This document shows positions 1 to 5,774 of a DNA stretch of 9,388 bases, in pieces. The notes below the pieces were generated by a model, which saw only the letters and a list, made by a program, of their open reading frames with translations, was not told where the DNA came from and ran no database searches. The stretch covers positions 1-9,388 of the forward strand of contig JAQGHJ010000202.1 of assembly GCA_028288905.1 (NCBI GenBank), given 5' to 3'. Origin of the DNA: Phycisphaerales bacterium (GTDB taxonomy: Bacteria; Planctomycetota; Phycisphaerae; Tepidisphaerales; Tepidisphaeraceae). Positions within the stretch are counted from its first letter, which is position 1, and every line of letters begins with the position of its first letter. Made by a program: the position numbers and the translations under genes.

Positions 1-1
1 C

Positions 2-163
2 GAGCGGTTCCCCGTGAAGCCGCTGACCGCGATCTTCATCAAGCCCGGCTGCCGGCACCGGGCGATCGGGAACCTGAAGATCATCAACGTGCCCATCCCG
101 GCGTTCGACCCAGCTGACGAATTCTTCGACGAAGAGGGTTTAGCCACAGATGAACACGGATGA
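2..163 (+). CDS. C-terminal end of an unrecognised protein (5' partial)
   Basis: Only the last 53 codons are visible, reading from base 2 to a TGA at 161-163. The other two plus-strand frames hit stops early (at about 13-15 and 112-114), so this is the only long open plus-strand frame here. Its residues look like genuine coding sequence: a basic stretch (KPGCRHRAIGNLKIIN) followed by an acidic end (FDPADEFFDEEG). I do not recognise the family and assign no function. The last residues (LATDEHG) and the stop codon are written by the left arm of the repeat at 139-256. The original C-terminus may therefore have ended near the FFDEEG stretch before the repeat arrived; this is inference. The gene is convergent with valS, whose stop lies about 100 bp away. 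No signal or membrane segment is visible in this fragment. Confidence 0.6.
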   Translation, partial: ERFPVKPLTAIFIKPGCRHRAIGNLKIINVPIPAFDPADEFFDEEGLATDEHG

Positions 164-256
164 ACACGGATGGGGGGAGAGGAAGTTGGCGCGGCTCAGC
201 GACCCCAACTTGCCTCCCTCGCTATCCGTGTTCATTTGTGTTCATCCGTGGCTAAA
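139..256. repeat. Intergenic hairpin repeat with 10-bp tandem units in inverted arms
   Basis: Left arm 139-171 and right arm 224-256 are inverted copies matching at 30 of 33 positions. Each arm holds a tandem run of a 10-bp unit of the form GATGAACACG, about 2.5 copies. The 52-bp centre is also partly self-complementary: AAGTTGG at 183-189 pairs with CCAACTT at 205-211, and GAGG (179-182) pairs with CCTC (213-216). Almost the whole element could therefore fold into one long hairpin. It lies between two convergent genes, so it could act as a two-way transcription end, although neither side has a T-run. From memory, similar repeats of the 'CACAGATGAACACGGATG' kind are scattered between genes in several environmental bacteria; I could not check this. 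Confidence 0.8.
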
Positions 257-265
257 TCTCCGCCG

Positions 266-3200
266 TCAGCCGAGCTTGGCCAGCTCCGCCTCGGCGGCTG
301 CGAGCTGTTCCCTGAGCTGGCTGACGAGCTGGGGCGGGGCCTTGGCCATGAAGCCGGCGTTGTTGAGCTGCTTCTGCTTGCTGGCGACCGACTTCGTCAA
401 TTCCTCCCGTCGCTTGGCGGACCGGGCCTGTTCGGCCGCGGGGTCGACGAGGCCCGCGACGTAGACCTCGCACCCTGACGCCACGGCCTTGGCCGCGTCA
501 GGCGGCGGGGCGGACCCTTCGGGTGCCACCGTGAGCGTGCAGACGCCGAGGGCTTCGATCACCTCCCGGTTCATCTCGATCGAGCGGCCGGACTCGTCGC
601 CGGCCGCGATCGTGACGGCCACCACCTGCTTCGGGTTGACCTGCCGGTCGTTGCGGATCTGCCGGATCGCCCCGACGAGTTCCTGCACCTTCGGGAAGAG
701 GTGCTCGGCCGCCCGGTCGGCGTCGCTCGTCACGTCGCCGACCGCCGGCCACTTCGCCTTCACGAGCCGGGTGCTCGGCGGGCACTTGATGCGGCCCGGC
801 AGGCCGCGGGACGGGCGGACCTCGTTCAGCTTCCACCAGATCGTCTCGGTGATGAACGGGATGACCGGGTGCATCAGCCGCAGCGACCCGTCGAGGACGG
901 CCGCCAGCACGTGGGCCACCTGGGGGGCCCGAGCCGGATCGCGCATCGCCGGCTTGATCGCCTCCAGGTACCACGCGCACAGGTCGTTCCAGAAGAAGTC
1001 GTAGCAGCCGGTCGCGTACACGTCGAACCTGTACTCGGCCAGGGCCGCGTCGCAGGCGGCGACCGTGCGGTTGAACCGGCCGACGATCCACCGGTCGGCC
1101 GTCGACCACTGCGTCTCGTCCACCGCCGGCGCGGCGGTGGCGGCGGCGCCCCCCGCCGGCGGGAGCGCCTCCAGGCTCGCCAACGCGAACCGAGCCGCGT
1201 TCCAGATCTTGCTGCAGAAGTTCCGCCCGAGGTCGAACTTCGCGCTCGTGTTCTTCGCCACCGGCATGTCCGGCGTCGGCTTCGCCTTGCCGCTGGCGGC
1301 GCCGTAGCTGCTGACGATCTTCTTGCTCTTGTCCTTCGGGCTGACCTGGATCGGGGCGGCCACCGCGTACCCGCCGCTGATTGTTGTCATCTCCGGCTTG
1401 AACATCGTGCCGGAGTGCGGGTCGACCAGGTCGACCGGCATCCGCAGGTCCTGCGTGTGCGTGGTCATGGCGGCCAGCGTGTACCGCATCGCGTCGGCCC
1501 CGTGGCTGCCGATGATGTCCAGCGGGTCGACGCCGTTCCCCAGCGTCTTGGACATCTTCTGCCCCTCGCCGTCCTGGATCATCGCGTGGATGAACACGTC
1601 CCTGAACGGCAGGCAGCCGCGGAAGTAGCCGTTGAACATCACCATCCGGCTGACCCAGAGCGTGATGATCTCCCGGGCCGTCGTCAGCACGCTCGACGGG
1701 TTCCACTCGCGCAGCTCGGGCGTGTCGTTCGGCCAGTTCAGCGTGGACAGCGGCCACAGGCCGGAGCTGAACCAGGTGTCGAGGACGTCGGGGTCCTGGA
1801 CGTAGCCCATCTGGACGAGCGTGTCCCGCACCGCCTGCTCGACCGCGACGTCGCGGAAGCACAGGTGCAGCATGTCGCCCGCGTACACGCACGCGAAGCC
1901 CTCCATCGCCCCACGGGCGGCTGCCTCGTCGCCGCCGAGCGCGGGGAGGACGACGTACTTCTGGAGGTACGCGCGCACGGCGGCCTCCGAGTAGTCCTCG
2001 CCGTCCCACTTCGGTCGGCTCCACACCGGGATGCGGTGCCCCCACCAGAGTTGCCGGCTGATGCACCAGTCCCGGATGTTCTCGTGCCACGTCTGGAACG
2101 TCTTGGCGTACCGGGCGGGGTAGAAGCGGAGTTGGCCCGAGGTATGGTTGGCCTCCTTCGGGTCCGCACCACGGACCGTCCCGACGTCGCCGGACGCGTC
2201 GGTTCGCGGCGCGGACCCGACCGGCACGTCGCGCGGCTCCCGCTGGTCGGGGGCCATCGTCCGCAACGCCGCCCCGGCCAGCCGGTCGTCGGTCACCTTG
2301 CAGTACCACTGGTCGCTCAGGTACGGCTCGATCGGGACGTGGCTGCGGTAGCTGTGGCCGACCGCGTGCTTGTACGGCTTCATCTCCTCCAGCAGGCCCT
2401 GCTCCTTGAACCACCGCACGATCGCCTTGCGGGCGTCCTCCCGGCTCAGCCCGACCAGGAACCCGGCTTCGCCGACGTCCGTCCAGCCGTGCTTGTCGGA
2501 GATGCTGGCGTCCGGGGCCATCACGTTGATCGCGGCCAGGTCGTGCCGCCGGCCGATCTCGTAGTCGTTCGGGTCGTGGGCCGGCGTCACCTTCAGGAAC
2601 CCGGTCGCCATCTGGGCCTTAGGGTCGTCGGCCGGCCCGCCGAGGCTGGTCGGTAGCACGACGTAGTCGTCCTCGACGATCGGGATCACCCGGTTCACGA
2701 TCGGCAGCTTGACGAACTTCCCGCGCAGGGCGGCCGCCCGCGGGTCCTTCGGGTTGATCGCGACGGCCGTGTCGCCCAGCATCGTCTCGGGCCGCGTCGT
2801 CGCGACCGTCACGTACTCCGGCGTCCCCCCCTCTCCCCTTTCCCCGCCTTCCCCATCTGGGCCAACCAGCGGGTACCGGAGGTAGTAGAACTGCCCGTCC
2901 ACCTCCTCCATTTCGACTTCGTCATCGGCGAGCGCGGTCTGGCTGACCGGGTCCCAATTCACGAGCCGCTTGCCGCGGTAGATCAGGCCGTCCTTGAACA
3001 GGCGGAAGAACGCCTCTCGGACGGCCTTCGCCCGCGGCTCGTCCATCGTGAACGCCTGCCGGTCCCAGTCGCACGAGCAGCCCATCGCCTTGAGCTGGTC
3101 GGTGATCTTCCGCTCGTACTCGTCCTTCCACGCCTGCACCTTGGCCAGGAACCGCTCGCGTCCCGGCTCGCCGGCCGCCTCCTGCCGCTTGTAGTCCTTC

Positions 3201-3517
3201 AGCGCCGGCTCGCCCTCGGCCTGCAGCCGCTTGTCGACGATCGTCTGCGTCGCGATGCCGGCGTGGTCGGTACCCGGGAGCCAGCAGGTGTTGTCGCCGC
3301 GCATCCGGTGGTAGCGGGTGAGGATGTCCTGCACCGTGTTGTTCAGCGCGTGCCCGAGGTGCAGGGCGGCCGTCACGTTCGGCGGCGGGATGACGATGGC
3401 GTACGGGTCCCCGGCGTCCGTCGGCTCGGCGTGGAAGCACTTCTCGTCCAGCCACACCCGGTACGCCTCGGACTCGACGGCGGACGGGTCGTACGTCTTC
3501 GGAAGGTCGGTGGCCAT
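266..3517 (-). CDS. valS: Valyl-tRNA synthetase (valine--tRNA ligase)
   Basis: This 1083-residue cytoplasmic class I synthetase charges tRNA-Val with valine using ATP and edits mis-activated threonine. Visible landmarks, numbered from Met-Ala-Thr-Asp, are: PPPNVTAALHLGH (44-56, HIGH-type ATP site); the CP1 editing domain with TTRPET (240-245) and TPAHDPND (311-318); NIRDWCISRQLWWGHRIP (about 480-497); DTWFSS (570-575); KMSKT (654-658); the anticodon-binding domain (from about 800); and a C-terminal coiled-coil arm (about 1027-1083), as in bacterial ValRS. It is longer than typical bacterial forms (about 880-950) because of insertions at about 411-461 and 698-756. The first contains the 63-bp palindrome. 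The frame stays open 51 codons upstream of the chosen ATG, but that stretch is Pro/Arg-rich and unlike ValRS, so the ATG at 3517 is preferred. No clear Shine-Dalgarno site is seen. The gene is probably transcribed on its own from a promoter near 3642-3670. Confidence 0.97.
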   Translation of the reverse strand: MATDLPKTYDPSAVESEAYRVWLDEKCFHAEPTDAGDPYAIVIPPPNVTAALHLGHALNNTVQDILTRYHRMRGDNTCWLPGTDHAGIATQTIVDKRLQAEGEPALKDYKRQEAAGEPGRERFLAKVQAWKDEYERKITDQLKAMGCSCDWDRQAFTMDEPRAKAVREAFFRLFKDGLIYRGKRLVNWDPVSQTALADDEVEMEEVDGQFYYLRYPLVGPDGEGGERGEGGTPEYVTVATTRPETMLGDTAVAINPKDPRAAALRGKFVKLPIVNRVIPIVEDDYVVLPTSLGGPADDPKAQMATGFLKVTPAHDPNDYEIGRRHDLAAINVMAPDASISDKHGWTDVGEAGFLVGLSREDARKAIVRWFKEQGLLEEMKPYKHAVGHSYRSHVPIEPYLSDQWYCKVTDDRLAGAALRTMAPDQREPRDVPVGSAPRTDASGDVGTVRGADPKEANHTSGQLRFYPARYAKTFQTWHENIRDWCISRQLWWGHRIPVWSRPKWDGEDYSEAAVRAYLQKYVVLPALGGDEAAARGAMEGFACVYAGDMLHLCFRDVAVEQAVRDTLVQMGYVQDPDVLDTWFSSGLWPLSTLNWPNDTPELREWNPSSVLTTAREIITLWVSRMVMFNGYFRGCLPFRDVFIHAMIQDGEGQKMSKTLGNGVDPLDIIGSHGADAMRYTLAAMTTHTQDLRMPVDLVDPHSGTMFKPEMTTISGGYAVAAPIQVSPKDKSKKIVSSYGAASGKAKPTPDMPVAKNTSAKFDLGRNFCSKIWNAARFALASLEALPPAGGAAATAAPAVDETQWSTADRWIVGRFNRTVAACDAALAEYRFDVYATGCYDFFWNDLCAWYLEAIKPAMRDPARAPQVAHVLAAVLDGSLRLMHPVIPFITETIWWKLNEVRPSRGLPGRIKCPPSTRLVKAKWPAVGDVTSDADRAAEHLFPKVQELVGAIRQIRNDRQVNPKQVVAVTIAAGDESGRSIEMNREVIEALGVCTLTVAPEGSAPPPDAAKAVASGCEVYVAGLVDPAAEQARSAKRREELTKSVASKQKQLNNAGFMAKAPPQLVSQLREQLAAAEAELAKLG
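2158..2220. repeat. 63-bp palindromic insertion inside valS, in frame
   Basis: Arms 2158-2178 and 2200-2220 are inverted copies matching at 18 of 21 positions. The outer 10 bp (TCGGGTCCGC / GCGGACCCGA) are perfect. The element is 63 bp, a multiple of three, and codes for about residues 433-454 of ValRS within a stretch (about 411-461) that ordinary bacterial ValRS lacks. Read in the valS frame, it begins GSAPRT and ends VRGADP. The opposite strand also has an open frame through it that begins GSAPRT and ends VRGADP. The host protein seems to tolerate it as a surface loop just before the conserved FYPARYAKTFQTWHENIRDW region. The design recalls the Rickettsia palindromic elements known to insert in frame into genes; relatedness is not claimed. 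Confidence 0.7.
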
Positions 3518-3641
3518 GTGATGCAGCGGGGGTTCGAGGGGGCGGCAAGCGGATCGGCGGACGCCGAAACGAAGACCGCGAACCGGCACCGGCGGGGCGG
3601 CCCGAAGGGGCGCACGCGGCCGGCCGATTCGCGGGCGGGGC

Positions 3642-3670
3642 AGTCTACGGCGACGCGGGCGGGGCGGCAA
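3642..3670 (-). promoter_or_regulatory. Candidate sigma-70-type promoter for valS
   Basis: Read on the minus strand, TTGCCG (3670-3665) is followed after exactly 17 bp by TAGACT (3647-3642). Each hexamer matches the consensus at 4 of 6 positions. Transcription would start near 3635 and give a leader of roughly 118 nt before the valS ATG. The site lies between the hairpin repeat and valS, which fits valS being transcribed apart from the upstream DHH gene. In DNA this GC-rich such matches can arise by chance, so this is only a candidate. Confidence 0.33.
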
Positions 3671-3690
3671 ACCCGTTCAGCCATCCGGCG

Positions 3691-3801
3691 GACGGGCTCA
3701 CCACGAAGGCACGAAGCCACGAAGGAAGAGGTGAGCCGGCGGAGCCTTCCCGCTCCCCCGCCTTAGTCTTCGTGGCATCGTGGCTTCGTGGTGAGCCCGT
3801 C
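3691..3801. repeat. Intergenic hairpin repeat with 8-bp tandem units in inverted arms
   Basis: Left arm 3691-3724 and right arm 3768-3801 are inverted copies matching at 32 of 34 positions, around a 43-bp centre. Within the left arm an 8-bp unit repeats three times without a gap (CACGAAGG, CACGAAGC, CACGAAGG, from 3702). The right arm carries the complementary TTCGTGG-type units. The element sits in the gap between the DHH gene stop (3817) and valS, both on the minus strand. It could form a strong hairpin just after the DHH stop and end or protect that transcript; no T-run follows. From memory, repeats reading 'CCACGAAGGCACGAAGG' or its complement are common between genes in planctomycetes and some other environmental bacteria. 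Confidence 0.8.
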
Positions 3802-3816
3802 CGACGATCGGAATCG

Positions 3817-4932
3817 TCACCCGACGAGCTTCGTCGGGCGGTCCGGCTTGATGCCGACGGCGAGCAGGAACCGCCGCCACACCTTGCGGCGGAGGGCGGC
3901 GATGTCGAGGCTGGGGCGGCCGGCGAACGGGATGTGGCCGCCGGCCTTCGTCCGGTGCCCGCCGCCCTCGCCAATGCGGGCGAGGATGCGCTGCATCACC
4001 TCCGCCGCCCCGCACGCCGCGTCGCGGGTCCGCAGGCTCAGCACGAGACGGTCGGAAAGCGTCGCCGTGACAAGCGCCCACTGCGCCTGGTCGAACCGGA
4101 GCAGGAAATCCGCCATCACCGCCGGCTGCTCCATTGAGTCGATCGAGTCGAGGTGGCTGATGACCGCGTAGCCCTGGAACTCGGCGTTGGCCAGGGCTTG
4201 CGAGTACGCCCGGTAGTACGCCTGGGGCAGCGGCGTGAACCGCATTTGGTACAGCTGCCGCGGGTCGGCCGTCAGCGTCAGGCTGCTCAGGGCGATGTTG
4301 TCGAGGTCGCCCGGCGTGCCGGCCGCCCCGGCTAAGTCGGACTCGATCGCGTAGAGCATCCCGGCGGCCAGGTCCGGCGGGATCGGCTCCTCCAACTCCA
4401 TGAAGTAGCTGAACACGATCGAGCAGGTCGCCCCGACCTCCGGCCGAACATCCCAGCAGGGCACCCGCGGCTTCTTCCCGCCGCCCTGGTGATGGTCGAT
4501 CACGGCCGTCGGCAGCACGCCCGCGGGCAGGGGGCTAAACGAGAACTGCGGCTGCGTGTCCAGCAACACGACCGCGTCGAACGAGGCCGGGTCGACCGCG
4601 TCCCAGGCCGTAAGGGCGCCGTGAGCGGTCTGGAGGAACGTGTCGTTGATGCCGCCGCCGATCCGGCCCTTGACGGCGAGCGTCACGGCCGGCCGGTCGT
4701 CCGCGGGCGCGCCGGCCGGAATGATCAGCCTGCGGGCGAGCAGGTGCGTTAGCGCGACGGCCGACCCGAGCGCGTCCGGGTCGGGGTGGATGTGCGTGGT
4801 GACGAGGATGTTCCGCTTGCCGGCGAGCGCGGCCAGCAATTTGCGGGCGCGGGGTCGCCCGCGGGTGTGCCGCTCGGCGGCCACCGCCGACCCGGCCAAC
4901 GTCTGCACGCATGATTCGACGAACGCCGTCAT
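3817..4932 (-). CDS. DHH/DHHA1-family phosphoesterase (NrnA/RecJ-like)
   Basis: This 371-residue, probably cytoplasmic enzyme belongs to the DHH superfamily of metal-dependent phosphodiesterases. Visible motifs are: HIHPDPDALGS (47-57), giving the metal ligands His47, Asp51 and Asp53; LLDT with Asp125; the family signature DHH at 146-148; YAIESD with Asp199; and a C-terminal DHHA1 domain with GGGHRTKAGG (323-332), the substrate-binding glycine loop. Families with this order include NrnA (oligoribonuclease and pAp phosphatase) and cyclic-dinucleotide phosphodiesterases without the GGDEF part. Neither PAS/GGDEF nor transmembrane segments are present, so an NrnA-like role in nanoRNA or pAp/pGpG breakdown is the best inference. 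It is somewhat longer than typical NrnA (about 310-340), partly from a 38-residue N-terminal lead-in. The start is the first ATG of the frame at 4932; no convincing Shine-Dalgarno site precedes it. It is divergent from clpS. Confidence 0.88.
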   Translation of the reverse strand: MTAFVESCVQTLAGSAVAAERHTRGRPRARKLLAALAGKRNILVTTHIHPDPDALGSAVALTHLLARRLIIPAGAPADDRPAVTLAVKGRIGGGINDTFLQTAHGALTAWDAVDPASFDAVVLLDTQPQFSFSPLPAGVLPTAVIDHHQGGGKKPRVPCWDVRPEVGATCSIVFSYFMELEEPIPPDLAAGMLYAIESDLAGAAGTPGDLDNIALSSLTLTADPRQLYQMRFTPLPQAYYRAYSQALANAEFQGYAVISHLDSIDSMEQPAVMADFLLRFDQAQWALVTATLSDRLVLSLRTRDAACGAAEVMQRILARIGEGGGHRTKAGGHIPFAGRPSLDIAALRRKVWRRFLLAVGIKPDRPTKLVG

Positions 4933-5182
4933 CGTGGGGCGATATTAGGCCAACCGGCCGGTCCCGTGCGAGGCACAATCCCGTAACGCTTCATCGGTCG
5001 AGGCCCTACCGCGATATGAGCGACGCTTTCCCTTAACAGGTAAACGGGTTTCTCCGCCGCCACACGCGCCCGGGCCTGCCTGCGGGGCAAACATGGAGCC
5101 AATCCAAGCCTTAGGAAGCGGCACTCCCCCATACGCTCGGCTTCAGCGCATAATAAGCGGCTCAAGGCGAGGTACAGCAGTC
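4933..5182. other. Divergent intergenic region between the DHH gene and clpS
   Basis: This 250-bp stretch should hold the promoters of both divergent genes. I see no paired -35/-10 with good spacing. Isolated -10-like hexamers are CATAAT at 5149-5154 on the plus strand (28 bp before the clpS ATG) and TAATAT next to the DHH start on the minus strand. A 10-bp palindrome ACCGGCCGGT lies at 4953-4962; such GC-only palindromes are frequent in DNA of this composition. The clpS frame is open from an ATG at 5093, but those 30 codons do not resemble ClpS. No RNA gene or repeat is evident. Confidence 0.5.
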
Positions 5183-5596
5183 ATGGCCAAGCAAGACGAT
5201 CCCACGGAAGGTTCAACCCCGGCCGCCGGTCCCGACGCCGAGGGCGGGACCGGCGCCGCCACGAAGATCGCGCCCAAGCGCAAGCCGCGGTCGCAGACCA
5301 AGCACGAGACCAAGCAGCTGCCGCCTTACAACGTCGTCCTGCTGGACGACGACGACCACACATACGAGTACGTGATCGAGATGCTCGGGAAGGTGTTCGC
5401 CCACCCGGTCGAGCGGGCCATGCAGATGGCCAAGGAGGTCGACTCCAGCGGCCGGGTGATCGTGCTGACGACCCACAAGGAGCGGGCGGAGTTCAAGCGC
5501 GACCAGGTGTTAGGGTTCGGGCCCGACGCCCGGATCGCCGCATGCACCCAGAGCATGAAGGCCGTCATCGAGCCGGCGGAAGCGGGGGGGGAGTGA
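5183..5596 (+). CDS. clpS: ATP-dependent Clp protease adaptor ClpS
   Basis: This 137-residue adaptor binds the N-domain of the ClpA or ClpC unfoldase and delivers N-end-rule substrates to ClpP. Residues 1-45 are a charged, probably disordered tail (APKRKPRSQTKHETK). The ClpS fold runs from about 47 to 132: PYNVVLLDDDDHTYEYVIEML (48-68), HPVERAMQMAKEV (74-86), GRVIV (90-94), ERAEFKRDQV (100-109). Aligned by eye with E. coli ClpS, Asn34 becomes Asp55, Met40 becomes Tyr61 and His66 becomes Asp87, so the two amino-group-holding residues and the specificity gate differ. The start at 5183 is chosen because GAGG lies 10 bp upstream and the preceding codons are not ClpS-like; an ATG at 5093 is the alternative. 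The gene ends beside a run of eight G (5584-5591). No clp protease gene is adjacent. Confidence 0.93.
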   Translation: MAKQDDPTEGSTPAAGPDAEGGTGAATKIAPKRKPRSQTKHETKQLPPYNVVLLDDDDHTYEYVIEMLGKVFAHPVERAMQMAKEVDSSGRVIVLTTHKERAEFKRDQVLGFGPDARIAACTQSMKAVIEPAEAGGE

Positions 5597-5601
5597 CGAG
5601 G

Positions 5602-5636
5602 GATCGACGGGCGATTCTTCGCTCGGCCCATTGATC
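5602..5636 (+). terminator. Possible hairpin terminator of clpS
   Basis: Beginning 12 bp after the clpS stop, CGGGCGA (5608-5614) and TCGCTCG (5619-5625) can pair over 7 bp, including one G-U pair, around a TTCT loop. An outer pairing of GATCGA (5602-5607) with TTGATC (5631-5636) could lengthen the stem across an asymmetric bulge. No T-run follows, so the intrinsic terminator call is weak. Confidence 0.33.
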
Positions 5637-5730
5637 GCGGGTTGGCTCGCGGGGGACTCCGCAAGAGGTTGCTGCAGGAGGGACAGTCCGTTCGGACAGG
5701 CGGTAAGCCCGCGCCAAGACTCGACCGTCG

Positions 5731-5774
5731 AACGTGCCGGGTCCGTCCTCGGAGTCAGAACATCCCGGCACGTT
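5731..5774 (-). terminator. Inverted repeat across the FHA-gene stop codon
   Basis: AACGTGCCGGG (5731-5741) and CCCGGCACGTT (5764-5774) form a perfect 11-bp inverted repeat with a 22-bp loop. On the minus strand the stem starts in the last codons of the FHA gene, the stop codon (5757-5755) lies in the loop, and the second arm lies just beyond. It could end the FHA transcript or block read-through from clpS on the opposite strand. There is no T-run, so the role is inferred from position only. Confidence 0.45.

Noticed and set aside
139..256. A CRISPR array or phage attachment site from the short tandem repeats
   Set aside because: The units are only 10 bp, without spacers, and are arranged as inverted arms. 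No cas or integrase gene is present.
498..2414. A 638-codon minus-strand open frame overlapping valS in another frame
   Set aside because: It is dominated by Arg, Pro and Gly with no domain features; valS in the correct frame shows every expected motif.
701..2656. A 651-codon open frame on the plus strand opposite valS
   Set aside because: It lies entirely antisense to an unambiguous valS. Its translation is Arg/Val/Asp/His-rich with no known motif, as expected for a shadow frame in GC-rich DNA.
3518..3670. A 51-codon N-terminal extension of ValRS
   Set aside because: The extension is Pro/Arg-rich, unlike ValRS N-termini, and would overlap the candidate promoter. The ATG at 3517 starts directly at family-like sequence.
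4953..4962. The palindrome ACCGGCCGGT as an operator
   Set aside because: Short GC-only palindromes are expected often in this composition, and nothing else supports a binding site.
5093..5182. A longer ClpS starting at 5093
   Set aside because: The added 30 residues have no ClpS similarity, and the ATG at 5183 has GAGG at suitable spacing.
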